Below, one piece after another: positions 51,931-61,419 of a stretch of DNA of 64,000 bases. Source of the stretch: Tissierella sp. Yu-01. Its GTDB lineage: Bacteria > Bacillota > Clostridia > Tissierellales > Tissierellaceae. Position 1 is the stretch's first letter. Every line of letters starts with the position of its first letter. The notes beneath the pieces are model-generated. The model did no database searches. It was given only the letters and a program-made list of their open reading frames with translations, and was not told where the DNA came from. The translations under genes and the position numbers were made by a program. The stretch covers positions 2,504,566 to 2,568,565 of the forward strand of contig NZ_CP120677.1 in assembly GCF_029537395.1 (NCBI RefSeq). The letters are read 5' to 3'.

Positions 51931-51932
51931 CC

Positions 51933-52994
51933 ATGAAAGATAATAAGAATACTAAATATTTAATTTATATAGTGGTGGCTATAATTTCGATGATTATATT
52001 GAATTTGGTCTTAGATAGCTATAAGGTAAGAATTTTAAACCTTTGTTTTATCTATATAATACTTGGACTTAGCATGAACCTCATAAATGGATTCACAGGT
52101 TTATTTTCATTAGGACATGCTGGTTTCATGGCGATTGGAGCATATACAGTAGCAATACTTACTATGGCGCCTGAAATGAAGGAAATGAACTATTATATGA
52201 AACCAATGGTACCTTTTTTACAAGAACTTAATGTACCATTTATTGTTGCATTAATAGCCGGTGGATTACTAGCAGCTTTGTTTGGATTTCTTATAGGGGC
52301 TCCAGTACTAAAGCTTACTGATGACTATTTAGCTATAGCAACCCTTGGTTTTTCTGAGATAATAAGGATAGTAATTATCAACCTTCAAAGTGTGACAAAT
52401 GGAGCCCTTGGACTAAAGGGGATACCTCAGAAAACTAATGAAATATTTGCAAATATTATTGGTACAAGATCTAGTATAAATTTACTTTGGGCTGGAATTA
52501 TAGCTATTTTAACCATAGCCTTTATGTATCTTCTTATGAATGGAAGCTACGGAAAGGCACTTAAGGCTATTCGTGAAGATGAAATAGCAGCTAGAAGTAT
52601 GGGAATTAATTTGTTTAAACATAAGGTTGCTAGTTTTACTATAGGCTCATTCTTTGCAGGTATAGGTGGAGGATTGTTAGCTGTATCATTAGGAACTATA
52701 GACCCTACATTATTTAAGTTTACTTTGACTTGGAATATACTACTAATAGTTGTCTTAGGTGGTATGGGAAATATAGCTGGCTCAGTTGTTTCAGCTGTAG
52801 TAGTTACTATTGCTATGGAAGCTCTAAGGTTCTTAGATGAATCTATTAACTTAGGATTCATGCAAACACCTGCATTACCAGGCCTTAGAATGGTAGTGTT
52901 CTCCATAATATTGATGACTGTAATTATATTTAAAAAGGATAATGTATTGAAATCTACCCTAGAGAAAGTGAGGGGAAGATATGCTAAAAATTGA
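51933..52994 (+). CDS. livM: Branched-chain amino-acid ABC transporter permease LivM
   Basis: A 353-residue partner permease with about ten helices. Family segments are LINGFTGLFSLGHAGFMAIGAY (about 47-68), the EAA-like loop ALKAIREDEIAARSMGIN and VVLGGMGNIAGSVVSA. It is separated from livH by 2 bases and its 3' end overlaps livG by 14 bases, so translation is coupled. Confidence 0.92.
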   Translation: MKDNKNTKYLIYIVVAIISMIILNLVLDSYKVRILNLCFIYIILGLSMNLINGFTGLFSLGHAGFMAIGAYTVAILTMAPEMKEMNYYMKPMVPFLQELNVPFIVALIAGGLLAALFGFLIGAPVLKLTDDYLAIATLGFSEIIRIVIINLQSVTNGALGLKGIPQKTNEIFANIIGTRSSINLLWAGIIAILTIAFMYLLMNGSYGKALKAIREDEIAARSMGINLFKHKVASFTIGSFFAGIGGGLLAVSLGTIDPTLFKFTLTWNILLIVVLGGMGNIAGSVVSAVVVTIAMEALRFLDESINLGFMQTPALPGLRMVVFSIILMTVIIFKKDNVLKSTLEKVRGRYAKN

Positions 52995-53748
52995 TAATAT
53001 AACTATGAGGTTTGGTGGAGTTGTTGCAGTTAATGAATTTAGTGCTGAAATAAATGCTGGAGAAATAGTTAGTTTGATTGGACCTAATGGTGCGGGTAAA
53101 ACAACAGTTTTCAATATGGTAACTGGTGTATACAAACCAACACTCGGTGATATTATATTTAACCCAGAAGGTAAACCTCAATCTATTACAAGGTTAAGAC
53201 CTGATGAGATAGCTAAGATAGGTATTTGTAGGACATTCCAAAACATAAGGTTATTTAAAGAATTGTCTGTTATGGATAATGTATTTATAGGTAACCATTT
53301 AAGGCTAAATTCAGGACTATTTTCTTCCGTATTTAAATTACCTAGTTATACTAAGCAAGAAAAATCGATGTATGAAAAATCAAGATATTTGTTAGAAAAG
53401 GTCGGCCTTTATGAGGAAAGAGATGAAAAATCATTCTCACTTCCTTATGGTAAACAAAGAAGACTAGAGATAGCGAGAGCTTTAGCTACTGACCCAAAAC
53501 TTCTATTATTGGATGAACCTGCAGCAGGTATGAATCCACAGGAAACTCAAGAATTAATGGAGTTCATAGGAAATATAAAGGATGAGTTTAATCTAACAAT
53601 TTTCCTAATTGAGCATCATATGGAAGTTGTAATGGGAATTAGTGATAGGATTTATGTATTGGACCATGGGGCACATATTGCAGATGGTGACCCGTTAGAG
53701 ATACAAAATAATCCTAAAGTTATAGAAGCTTACTTGGGGGTGGACTAA
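52981..53748 (+). CDS. livG: Branched-chain amino-acid ABC transporter ATPase LivG
   Basis: A 255-residue ATPase with Walker A GPNGAGKTT (about 36-44), a Q-loop in RTFQNIRLF, signature LPYGKQRRLEIARAL (the family's variant of LSGGQ) and Walker B LLLLDEPAAGMNPQE followed by the H-loop in IEHHMEVVM, all as in LivG. The start overlaps livM by 14 bases. Confidence 0.92.
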   Translation: MLKIDNITMRFGGVVAVNEFSAEINAGEIVSLIGPNGAGKTTVFNMVTGVYKPTLGDIIFNPEGKPQSITRLRPDEIAKIGICRTFQNIRLFKELSVMDNVFIGNHLRLNSGLFSSVFKLPSYTKQEKSMYEKSRYLLEKVGLYEERDEKSFSLPYGKQRRLEIARALATDPKLLLLDEPAAGMNPQETQELMEFIGNIKDEFNLTIFLIEHHMEVVMGISDRIYVLDHGAHIADGDPLEIQNNPKVIEAYLGVD

Positions 53749-54459
53749 ATGCTTACCATAAATGATTTACATGTAAGTTATGGTGGTATAAAAGCTATCA
53801 GAGGTATAGATTTAAAAATTGAAGATGGAAAGATTGTTACACTAATAGGTGCTAATGGTGCTGGAAAATCATCTACCTTACGTGCCATTATGAATCTAGT
53901 AAAGAAAGAAAAGGGAACAATTGAATATGATGGTGAGGATTTAACCAATCTTAAGACACAGGATATTGTTAAGAAAGGTATTGCACTATCACCAGAAGGA
54001 AGAAGAATTTTTCCCAACCTTACAGTGGAAGAAAATTTAATATTAGGTGCATATACAGTTAAAGATAAATCCGCTATACAAAAGCAAATGGATAAGATGT
54101 ATGACTTATTTCCAAGATTAAAGGAAAGAACTTGGCAAAAGGCTGGTACATTATCAGGAGGAGAGCAACAAATGTTAGCAGTAGCACGTGCTCTTATGAT
54201 AAAGCCAAAGATATTAATGCTTGATGAGCCTTCCTTGGGTCTTGCACCTTTATTAGTAAAGGATATATTTGATATAATAAAACAAATTAATCAACAAGGT
54301 AATACAATATTGTTAATTGAACAAAATGCTAAGAAGTCCCTAGAAGTGGCCGATTATGGCTATGTAATAGAAACTGGTTCTATCGTACTTGAAGGGGAAG
54401 GTCAAAACTTATTGAATAATGAGAAAGTTAAAGAGGCATATTTAGGAGAAGCGAAGTAA
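53749..54459 (+). CDS. livF: Branched-chain amino-acid ABC transporter ATPase LivF
   Basis: A 236-residue ATPase directly abutting livG. Walker A GANGAGKSS (about 34-42), the LivF-typical EGRRIFPNLTVEENL (about 85-99), signature LSGGEQQMLAVARAL (about 138-152) and Walker B LMLDEPSLGLAPLLV. It completes the heterodimeric ATPase of the Liv system. The operon ends at a fold-back repeat that doubles as terminator. Confidence 0.92.
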   Translation: MLTINDLHVSYGGIKAIRGIDLKIEDGKIVTLIGANGAGKSSTLRAIMNLVKKEKGTIEYDGEDLTNLKTQDIVKKGIALSPEGRRIFPNLTVEENLILGAYTVKDKSAIQKQMDKMYDLFPRLKERTWQKAGTLSGGEQQMLAVARALMIKPKILMLDEPSLGLAPLLVKDIFDIIKQINQQGNTILLIEQNAKKSLEVADYGYVIETGSIVLEGEGQNLLNNEKVKEAYLGEAK

Positions 54460-54477
54460 TCAATTCATAATTAAAAA

Positions 54478-54557
54478 CTCGGGATTCCAAGACTACACTA
54501 GGGATGACATTTCTGTCATTCTGAACGTATGTGAAGAATCTCGGGTTTATTTTTTTG
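54478..54557. repeat. Dispersed fold-back repeat, copy 2, acting as liv terminator
   Basis: CTCGGGATTC...GGGATGACA (54478-54509) pairs imperfectly with TGTCATTCT...GAAGAATCTCGGG (54514-54545), and a T-rich run follows. The same blocks occur at 22108, 57172 and 57331. Confidence 0.75.
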
Positions 54558-54635
54558 TAACCATAATGTAAACTTAAACAGGAATTATTAGGGGTATAAT
54601 TAAGTTAAAGAGTTCACAAATGGGGGGTTGGTATA

Positions 54636-55490
54636 ATGAAAAGATTTTTAAGTTTATTGATGGTGTTGGTATTATTGTTTACATTTTCGACAAATACATA
54701 TGCAACAATAGCTGAGAAATTACAAGGTCATTGGGCTGACAGCCTTGTTAGTAGAAGTTTCATGGCTTATTATTTTCCATATTTGGCAAGGGATAATTTT
54801 GCACAATTTGATCCAGAAGGAACAATCACTGAACAGAATTTTACAATTTCACTAGCATCCTTATTTAAAGATTATGGCTATGAAACCTCTGGCATCGGTT
54901 TGAATAATATATTAACAAGAGAAAATATGGTAGACTTGTTAGGGACAAAGCTAATGGGAATTGATATCACTGTTGATGAAAATATAGAATTACCTTTTAG
55001 AGATATTAATACTATGTCGAGTAATAACATAGAATTATTAAGACTATTATATAATAAAATGATAGTAATGGGGGATTCTAATGCAAGCTTTAGTCCTGAT
55101 AGGGAACTTTCGCAGGTAGAGGCGATATTAATCCTACAAAGAGTCAAGGAGGTATTAGAAAGAATGAATACCATAGCCTTTAAGACACTTGGTATAGTAC
55201 AATCCTACAATAATCAAGAGGAATTAATAATAAAAGAACAGGGTCCTAATTTATTATTAACGATAACAAAGGAATTTCCAACGCCAGGCTATTCTATGAC
55301 AGTAGATAAGATAATGAGAGAGGGGAAAAACTATAAGATTTATTTTAATATAGTTCCACCTAAGGCTGATACTATATTACCACAAGTAATAACATACAAG
55401 ACATTAACTTTGGAAGTAGATAAAAACTCATTAAATACAGTTCCATATAATTTTATATTGGATGGTTATAATAGTGTGATCATAAGATAG
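54636..55490 (+). CDS. Secreted SLH-like protein with PrcB-type C-terminal domain
   Basis: A 284-residue exported protein: signal peptide (about 1-24), a region of divergent SLH-like repeats (HWADSLVSRS, then FSPDRELSQVEAILILQRV at about 150-168) and a C-terminal beta domain (about 185-275) resembling the PrcB C-terminal domain through VTKEFPTPGYSMTVDKI-like and YKIYFNIVPPKADT segments. In other bacteria PrcB assists a surface protease, but no such protease is adjacent. GGGGGG ribosome site and a TATAAT at about 54595. Single-gene unit with a terminator at 55514. Confidence 0.7.
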   Translation: MKRFLSLLMVLVLLFTFSTNTYATIAEKLQGHWADSLVSRSFMAYYFPYLARDNFAQFDPEGTITEQNFTISLASLFKDYGYETSGIGLNNILTRENMVDLLGTKLMGIDITVDENIELPFRDINTMSSNNIELLRLLYNKMIVMGDSNASFSPDRELSQVEAILILQRVKEVLERMNTIAFKTLGIVQSYNNQEELIIKEQGPNLLLTITKEFPTPGYSMTVDKIMREGKNYKIYFNIVPPKADTILPQVITYKTLTLEVDKNSLNTVPYNFILDGYNSVIIR

Positions 55491-55513
55491 ACTGGGATGG
55501 GACAAAAAAATTA

Positions 55514-55550
55514 TGCCTAGTAAGATTAATTAATGCTTACTAGGCATTTT
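55514..55550 (+). terminator. Terminator upstream of murJ
   Basis: Arms TGCCTAGTAAG (55514-55524) and CTTACTAGGCA (55536-55546) with an 11-base loop, followed by TTTT. Confidence 0.8.
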
Positions 55551-55603
55551 CATGTGCTATAATATATATTTAAGCAGTATCATGAAGTTGAAAGAGGGAT
55601 ATA

Positions 55604-57145
55604 ATGACAAGAAAACAACAGGTGGCCAAATCTGCAGCAGTGATTGCCATTTTCACACTTATGAGTAAAGGACTTGGATTTATAAGAGAGGTTATGATAG
55701 CATCAAGATTTGGCTCTGGTATGGAAACAGATACATATTTTGTTGCTATGACAGCAACGGTAATGATAATGAGTATTCTGGGTTCTGCTATGAACACCAC
55801 CTTAATTCCAATATTCTCCGAAATAGGAGAGAAAAGGGGTAAGGAAGGGAGACTAAGATATTTAAATAGTATTTTAAATATTATATTTTTTATTACCTTA
55901 ATTTTAGCTATATTGGCTTTTGTGCTATCACCGTTGACAATAAAAATACTTGCAAAGGGTTTTGAAGGTGAGCAATTCCGATTAGCAGTTAATCTTAATA
56001 GAATTGGATTGCCTATAATAATTTTCCTAGGTTTTACACATGTCCTATCAGGATTTTTACATTCTTCACAAATATTTGGACCACATGCAATTATGGGAAT
56101 TCCATATAATGCTGTATTTTTAGTATATTTATTTTTCTCTACAAAGAACCCTGATATAAATATGCTAATGCTTATTAGTGTTATAGCTTCAGCAACACAA
56201 TTTCTAATTCAGATTCCAGCTGTTAAACACTTAGGATTTAGATATACTTTAAATGTAAGTTTAAGGGATCCATATTTAAGAAAAGCATTATTTTTAGTTT
56301 TTCCAGTTTTGATAGGATCTGCAGTTCAACAAATAAATGTGATAATAGATAAAACATTAGCTTCTGAGCTAGTTGAGGGTAGTATTTCCGCATTATCATA
56401 CGCATCTAGAATCAATGATTTAATAATCAGTGTATTTATTGCTGCTATAACTACTGTTGTATTTCCAATGTTATCAAAGGCATTTTCAAAGAACGATACT
56501 AATGAAGTTGTAAATATATTAAATCAAGGTGTAAATATAATTTTCATTATTACTGTTCCAGCTACTATAGGTATATTGATACTTGCATATCCAATGGTTC
56601 AATTATTCTTTCAAAGAGGAGCTTTTAATAATAATGCAGCAATGATGACCAGTGGAGCACTTACATACTATTCTATTGGGTTAGTAGCCACTGCTCTTAG
56701 GCTAATGTTAAATAAAGTCTTCTATTCCTTACAAGACACCAAAACACCTATGTTAAATGGAGGAATAGCTGTATTGATAAATATTGTATTAAATCTAATA
56801 TTGATAAAGTCAATGGAGCATAGGGGTTTGGCCTTGGCAACAAGTATATCAGCTATAATTACTACCATTTTGTTGTTTATAGACTTAAGAATCAAGTTAG
56901 GACCATTGGGAATTAGCAGAATGATTACGGTATTCATTAAAACCCTTCTAGCATCGGTTGTGATGGGTTTTGTTGTACATTTGATATATTATGAGTTGGG
57001 AGGGTTATTACCTCAAATTAAGGCCTTACAGGCGGCTCTTTTATTAGGATCTGTTGCATTAGGTGTTATAGTATATTTCTTTACGTTAATTCTTTTAAGA
57101 GTGAAGGAATTAAGATTTATAGGAAAGACCATTAGAAGAAAGTGA
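55604..57145 (+). CDS. murJ: Lipid II flippase MurJ
   Basis: A 513-residue, about fourteen-helix protein of the MviN/MurJ family, which moves lipid II across the membrane for peptidoglycan synthesis. Typical segments are the N-terminal MSKGLGFIREVMIASRFGSGMETD, GFLHSSQIFGPHAIMGIPYN, VLIGSAVQQINVIIDKTLAS and ALRLMLNKVFYSLQDTKTP. Ribosome site AGAGGG. It is flanked by a terminator upstream and fold-back repeats downstream, so it is a single-gene unit. Confidence 0.92.
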   Translation: MTRKQQVAKSAAVIAIFTLMSKGLGFIREVMIASRFGSGMETDTYFVAMTATVMIMSILGSAMNTTLIPIFSEIGEKRGKEGRLRYLNSILNIIFFITLILAILAFVLSPLTIKILAKGFEGEQFRLAVNLNRIGLPIIIFLGFTHVLSGFLHSSQIFGPHAIMGIPYNAVFLVYLFFSTKNPDINMLMLISVIASATQFLIQIPAVKHLGFRYTLNVSLRDPYLRKALFLVFPVLIGSAVQQINVIIDKTLASELVEGSISALSYASRINDLIISVFIAAITTVVFPMLSKAFSKNDTNEVVNILNQGVNIIFIITVPATIGILILAYPMVQLFFQRGAFNNNAAMMTSGALTYYSIGLVATALRLMLNKVFYSLQDTKTPMLNGGIAVLINIVLNLILIKSMEHRGLALATSISAIITTILLFIDLRIKLGPLGISRMITVFIKTLLASVVMGFVVHLIYYELGGLLPQIKALQAALLLGSVALGVIVYFFTLILLRVKELRFIGKTIRRK

Positions 57146-57171
57146 ACAGTGAAGAGTGAACAACGAACAAT

Positions 57172-57200
57172 GAGATCCCTCGACTACGCTCGGGATGACA
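57172..57200. repeat. Dispersed repeat, copy 3 (half copy)
   Basis: GAGATCCCTCGACTACGCTC followed by GGGATGACA, without the complementary half found in copies 1 and 2. It is preceded by AGTGAACAGTGAAGAGTGAA, similar to bases near 22085 and 50980. The rest of the murJ-oppF gap (to 57330) shows nothing else. Confidence 0.7.
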
Positions 57201-57330
57201 TTTTGGAGATGTCGAAATATTATAGATTAAAGATTTACTGATTTAGACAAAATTATGGCAAAAAATTATAATGACGAATAAGGTCAAATATATGTCTAAA
57301 GCTACGATGACAAAAACCAACATAAAAGAG

Positions 57331-57368
57331 AACCCGAGATCCCTCGACTACGCTCGAGATCTCGGGTT
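57331..57368. repeat. Dispersed repeat, copy 4, compact hairpin acting as terminator
   Basis: Perfect arms AACCCGAGATC (57331-57341) and GATCTCGGGTT (57358-57368) around CCTCGACTACGCTCGA. Lies between convergent murJ and oppF, so it can serve both. Confidence 0.75.
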
Positions 57369-57427
57369 TATTGCTGCCACTTTCATCATTAGAAATCACT
57401 TATAATTAATCACTTGATTGTGAATTG

Positions 57428-58417
57428 CTATTTTGTTGGTTTTGCTGTTCCTTCAATTATTTCATCAGCTCTGTGACAGGCAACAAAGTGATCTTTCTTA
57501 ACTTCTAAGAATTCTGGAGTTACTTGTCTACACTTATCAACTGCATAAATACACCTGTCTACAAATCTACAACCTGGTTTTGGGTCTATTGGGCTTGGTA
57601 CATCGCCTTCTAGCATGATTCTGTGTTTGCTTCTTTGTATTTCTGGATCGGGTATTGGTATAGCTGATAGTAGTGCTTGGGTATATGGATGAATTGGATT
57701 ATCATAAAGTTCTTCAGAGCTTGCCAATTCCATCATATGTCCAAGATACATTACTCCGACTCTGTCAGAAATATATCTTACCATGGATAGGTCATGGGCA
57801 ATAAATAAATATGTTAATCCCAATTTTTCCTGTAATTCCTTTAGTAGATTAACTACCTGAGCTTGAATGGATACGTCTAATGCTGATATAGGCTCATCAC
57901 AAACTATAAATTTTGGATTCATAGCTAATGCTCTTGCTATACCAACTCTTTGTCTTTGTCCACCAGAGAATTCGTGTGGGAATCTATCTGCGTGCTCCTC
58001 ACTTAATCCTACTAAATCAAGTAATTCAATAACCCTATCATGTCTTTCCTTATGTGTCTTATATGCTTTGTGAATATCTAAGGATTCAGCCACGATTTCT
58101 TCAACTGTCATCCTTGGATTTAGTGATGCATAAGGGTCCTGGAATATCATCTGGAAGTCTTTTCTTACCTCTTGCATTTCATGACGAGATAATTTATAGA
58201 CATTTTTCCCGTTGAAGTATAATTCTCCATCTGTAGGTTCATATAATCTAATAATAGTTCTTCCAGCAGTAGATTTACCGCAACCTGATTCACCTACTAG
58301 TCCAAAGGTTTCTCCAGGGTATATATCAAAGCTGATACCGTCAACTGCCTTAAGCATTCCGGAACCGACGCTAAAATGCTTCTTAATATTTTTTGCGGAT
58401 ATCAAAGGTTCTACCAT
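57428..58417 (-). CDS. oppF: Oligopeptide ABC transporter ATPase OppF
   Basis: A 329-residue ATPase with Walker A GESGCGKST (about 40-48), Q-loop MIFQDPYASLNPRMTV, signature FSGGQRQRVGIARAL, Walker B FIVCDEPISALDVS and the C-terminal CxxR/C-containing peptide-transporter extension (PGCRFVDRCIYAVDKC) with cysteines of the type that bind an iron-sulfur cluster in Opp/Dpp ATPases. The start codon overlaps the oppD stop by one base (TAATG). It is the last gene of the opp operon. Confidence 0.92.
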   Translation of the reverse strand: MVEPLISAKNIKKHFSVGSGMLKAVDGISFDIYPGETFGLVGESGCGKSTAGRTIIRLYEPTDGELYFNGKNVYKLSRHEMQEVRKDFQMIFQDPYASLNPRMTVEEIVAESLDIHKAYKTHKERHDRVIELLDLVGLSEEHADRFPHEFSGGQRQRVGIARALAMNPKFIVCDEPISALDVSIQAQVVNLLKELQEKLGLTYLFIAHDLSMVRYISDRVGVMYLGHMMELASSEELYDNPIHPYTQALLSAIPIPDPEIQRSKHRIMLEGDVPSPIDPKPGCRFVDRCIYAVDKCRQVTPEFLEVKKDHFVACHRADEIIEGTAKPTK

Positions 58418-59421
58418 TATTTTTCACTCCCTTCATTTGCAGCCTGTGCTAGTGGATGATTCAACCAGCAGCGGCTATAGTGGGAATTGCTATGGTTTTC
58501 TTCATCTGGCATATTGTCCTTGCAAACCTTCATAGCAAAGTCACATCTATCATAAAATGGACATCCCTTTGGAGGGATATAAAGGTCTGGCGGAGTACCT
58601 TCGATAGAGTGTAGTGATTCGTCTCTATTCATATCTAAACGCGGTACACTTGCTAGTAATTTTCTAGTGTATGGATGCTTAGGATTATTGAAAATTTCAT
58701 CTGTTAAACCTTGTTCAACGATTTGTCCTGCATACATTACTATAACTTTATCACTCATATCAGCTACAACACCTAAATCATGAGTGATAATTATAATTGA
58801 CATGTCCAGCTTTTCCTGTAAATCTTTCATAAGTTCTAGAATCTGAGCTTGTACAGTTACATCAAGGGCAGTAGTTGGTTCGTCTGCTATTAATAGCTGA
58901 GGAGTTGAAACCATTGCTAATGCAATCATAACTCTTTGTCTCATACCACCAGAGAACTCATGAGGATATTGGTTAACCCTTTTTTCTGGTTGAGGTACTG
59001 ATACTAATTCAAGCATCTCAATTGCTTTTTTCTTCGCTTCTTCGCTACTTAAATGTTGATGTTTTATTATTCCTTCAACAATTTGTTTTCCAACTTTCAT
59101 TGTTGGATTTAGGGAAGTCATTGGATCCTGGAATACCATTGATATTTGGTTTCCGCGAATCTCTTGCATTTCCCTTTCTGTTTTCTTAACTATATCTTCA
59201 CCATTAAATAAGATTTCTCCACCTTTATAGAATGCAGGTGGCATTGGAAGAAGTTTCATTATAGAGTTTGCAGTAACGCTTTTTCCACATCCTGATTCTC
59301 CTACAATGGCTACTGTTTCTTTTTTGCCTACTTCGAAGCTAATTTTACGTACTGCTTCAACCTCTCCGAAGAAAGTCTTGAAGGATACGGCTAAATCTTT
59401 AACCTCTAATACTTTTTCCAT
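58417..59421 (-). CDS. oppD: Oligopeptide ABC transporter ATPase OppD
   Basis: A 334-residue ATPase with Walker A GESGCGKSV (about 38-46), Q-loop MVFQDPMTSLNPTMKV, signature FSGGMRQRVMIALAM, Walker B LLIADEPTTALDVT and a cysteine-containing C-terminal extension (CPFYDRCDFAMKVC). It forms the heterodimeric motor with OppF. AGAGGTGG ribosome site. Confidence 0.92.
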   Translation of the reverse strand: MEKVLEVKDLAVSFKTFFGEVEAVRKISFEVGKKETVAIVGESGCGKSVTANSIMKLLPMPPAFYKGGEILFNGEDIVKKTEREMQEIRGNQISMVFQDPMTSLNPTMKVGKQIVEGIIKHQHLSSEEAKKKAIEMLELVSVPQPEKRVNQYPHEFSGGMRQRVMIALAMVSTPQLLIADEPTTALDVTVQAQILELMKDLQEKLDMSIIIITHDLGVVADMSDKVIVMYAGQIVEQGLTDEIFNNPKHPYTRKLLASVPRLDMNRDESLHSIEGTPPDLYIPPKGCPFYDRCDFAMKVCKDNMPDEENHSNSHYSRCWLNHPLAQAANEGSEK

Positions 59422-59435
59422 TTTTCCACCTCTTT

Positions 59436-60380
59436 CTATTTACGTAATCTTGGGTCTAATGCATCTCTTAAGCCGTCTCCTAATACATTAAAGGCAAACA
59501 TTATAAGAGATATGAATATAGCTGGGATGATTATTTGATAAGAATGTCCAACAGCCATACCTGCAAGACCAGCATTTGCTAGAGTACCTAGACTTGATTT
59601 AGGCGGTTGAAGTCCTAAACCTAAGAAGCCAAGTGTTGCTTCTGAGAATATTGCTCTAGGTATTGTCAATGTTATGTTTACTAATATAGGTCCTAGGGTA
59701 TTAGGTATTATGTGTTTCTTTAATATCCAACCCTTAGTTGCACCTAGAGATTCAGCTGCTAATGAGTACTCAGTCTCTTTTAGTTGAAGTACTTGCCCTC
59801 TAACTAAGATTGCCATTGGAACCCAACCTGTTAAACTCATTGCTAATATCATTATAAACATTGAAGTACCTGCACCTACTGATGAAAATACAACTGAAAG
59901 AAGTATTACAACAAGTAAATAAGGTACACTATAAATAATTTCAGCTATACGCATCATAATTGCATCTACTTTTCTTGTAGCCATACCTGCAATACCACCG
60001 TATAATACACCGATTATAAAGTCTATTGCAGCTGCAAGAATACCAATTATTAGAGAATATCTTGCACCTAACCAAGTTCTAGAAAACAAGTCTCTACCTA
60101 AATCATCTGTACCAAACCAGTGTTCACCATTTGGGTGAATATTTATCTTATTATAGTCTTGTTCAAAGTATTCAAATCCATTTATCTTAGTACCAATGAT
60201 TGACATTATAACCATTATAATTATAATAGCTAAACCAACCATTGCTAGTTTATTCTGTTTCAGTCTACGCCATACATCTGGCCAATATTTTATACTAGGA
60301 CGTCTTATTTTATCGGCATTACGATTTTCAAGATCTGCCTTTTGAAACATATCCTTTGATAATTGTATATCCGTTTTCAC
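59436..60380 (-). CDS. oppC: Oligopeptide ABC transporter permease OppC
   Basis: A 314-residue permease with an N-terminal cytoplasmic stretch, one helix, the OppC-type segment HWFGTDDLGRDLFSRTWLGARYSL (about 87-110) and the EAA loop EYSLAAESLGATKGWILKKHIIPNT. The GTG start (60380) overlaps the oppB stop by one base (TAGTG) and lies behind GGAGGG. Confidence 0.92.
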   Translation of the reverse strand: MKTDIQLSKDMFQKADLENRNADKIRRPSIKYWPDVWRRLKQNKLAMVGLAIIIIMVIMSIIGTKINGFEYFEQDYNKINIHPNGEHWFGTDDLGRDLFSRTWLGARYSLIIGILAAAIDFIIGVLYGGIAGMATRKVDAIMMRIAEIIYSVPYLLVVILLSVVFSSVGAGTSMFIMILAMSLTGWVPMAILVRGQVLQLKETEYSLAAESLGATKGWILKKHIIPNTLGPILVNITLTIPRAIFSEATLGFLGLGLQPPKSSLGTLANAGLAGMAVGHSYQIIIPAIFISLIMFAFNVLGDGLRDALDPRLRK

Positions 60381-61309
60381 TAACGTCCCTCCTTAGTAAG
60401 CTTAATTCTTGGGTCTATAAACATGTATGCAATGTCTACTAATAAAAGCATGAAAATTAAAATTCCTGCATAGAAGATAGTTGTACCCATTATTAAGGTA
60501 TAATCTCTATTATTTATTGATTTTATAAAGAACATTCCAAGACCTGGAATACCAAATATTTTTTCGATTACAAAACTACCTACTAGTAGGTTAGAAATTG
60601 TAGTACCTAACACTGATATTACAGGAAGGATAGCATTTCTTACGGCGTGCTTTAAAATTACAGCCGCTCTTGTTATTCCTTTTGATTTTGCTGTTTTAAT
60701 ATAATCTTGTCCTAAAACTTCTAACATGCTTGAACGCATAAGTCTTGCCATTGTTGCTAAAGGCATCATTGCCATTGCGATTGATGGCAATACAGTGTGT
60801 CGCCATTCTCCCCAACCACCTACAGGAAGCCACTCTACATTTCTAGCGACGAATTGTATGAGCACTGTGCCCATTATAAAACTTGGTACAGAAATACCAA
60901 TGATGGCAATAATCATCGATATGTAATCAGGAAACTTATTCTGATAAAGTGCTGCAAATGCACCTAAAGCAGGACCAAAGCATATTGCTATAACTAAGGC
61001 TTGAAGTCCAAGTCTAGCTGAAACTGGGAAGCCTCTTTCTATCATGTCATTAACTGTTTCAACCCTTGATTTCATTGAGTCACCTAAATCTCCCTTTAAG
61101 AGATTTCCTAAATAGATAACATACTGCTCCGTAAGAGGTTTATCTAGTCCATATTTTGCTTGAAGATTTTCATAAACAACTTTTGGCATTTTACTTTCTG
61201 CCGCAAAAGGATTACCTGGTACAGAGTGCATTAAAATGAACGTTATGGTTATAACAGCCCAAAGAGTTACGATGGACATTGCTAATCTCTTTAAAAGGTA
61301 GCGTTTCAT
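60380..61309 (-). CDS. oppB: Oligopeptide ABC transporter permease OppB
   Basis: A 309-residue permease with six helices. It shows the OppB-type N-terminus YLLKRLAMSIVTLWAVITITFILMHSVPGNPF and the EAA loop DYIKTAKSKGITRAAVILKHAVRNA, plus GSFVIEKIFGIPGLG near the C-terminus. Separated from oppA by a 110-base gap holding a terminator-like hairpin, so it is expressed from readthrough or a minor promoter. Confidence 0.92.
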   Translation of the reverse strand: MKRYLLKRLAMSIVTLWAVITITFILMHSVPGNPFAAESKMPKVVYENLQAKYGLDKPLTEQYVIYLGNLLKGDLGDSMKSRVETVNDMIERGFPVSARLGLQALVIAICFGPALGAFAALYQNKFPDYISMIIAIIGISVPSFIMGTVLIQFVARNVEWLPVGGWGEWRHTVLPSIAMAMMPLATMARLMRSSMLEVLGQDYIKTAKSKGITRAAVILKHAVRNAILPVISVLGTTISNLLVGSFVIEKIFGIPGLGMFFIKSINNRDYTLIMGTTIFYAGILIFMLLLVDIAYMFIDPRIKLTKEGR

Positions 61310-61336
61310 TTTACCTCTCCTTTTCTAAACTTTAAA

Positions 61337-61378
61337 AGAAAATCGGAGTGACTATATAAATAGTCACCCGATTTTCTT
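61337..61378 (-). terminator. Leaky terminator between oppA and oppB
   Basis: Outer arms AAGAAAATCGG (61337-61347) and CCGATTTTCTT (61368-61378) with inner GTGACTAT / ATAGTCAC. A T-rich stretch (TTTTCTTTTAAAG) overlaps and follows the stem on the minus strand. This would make the binding protein more abundant than the membrane subunits. Confidence 0.75.
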
Positions 61379-61419
61379 CTTTAATTTTATGGGTTCATTT
61401 ACATTAAATACTCTCTAAA

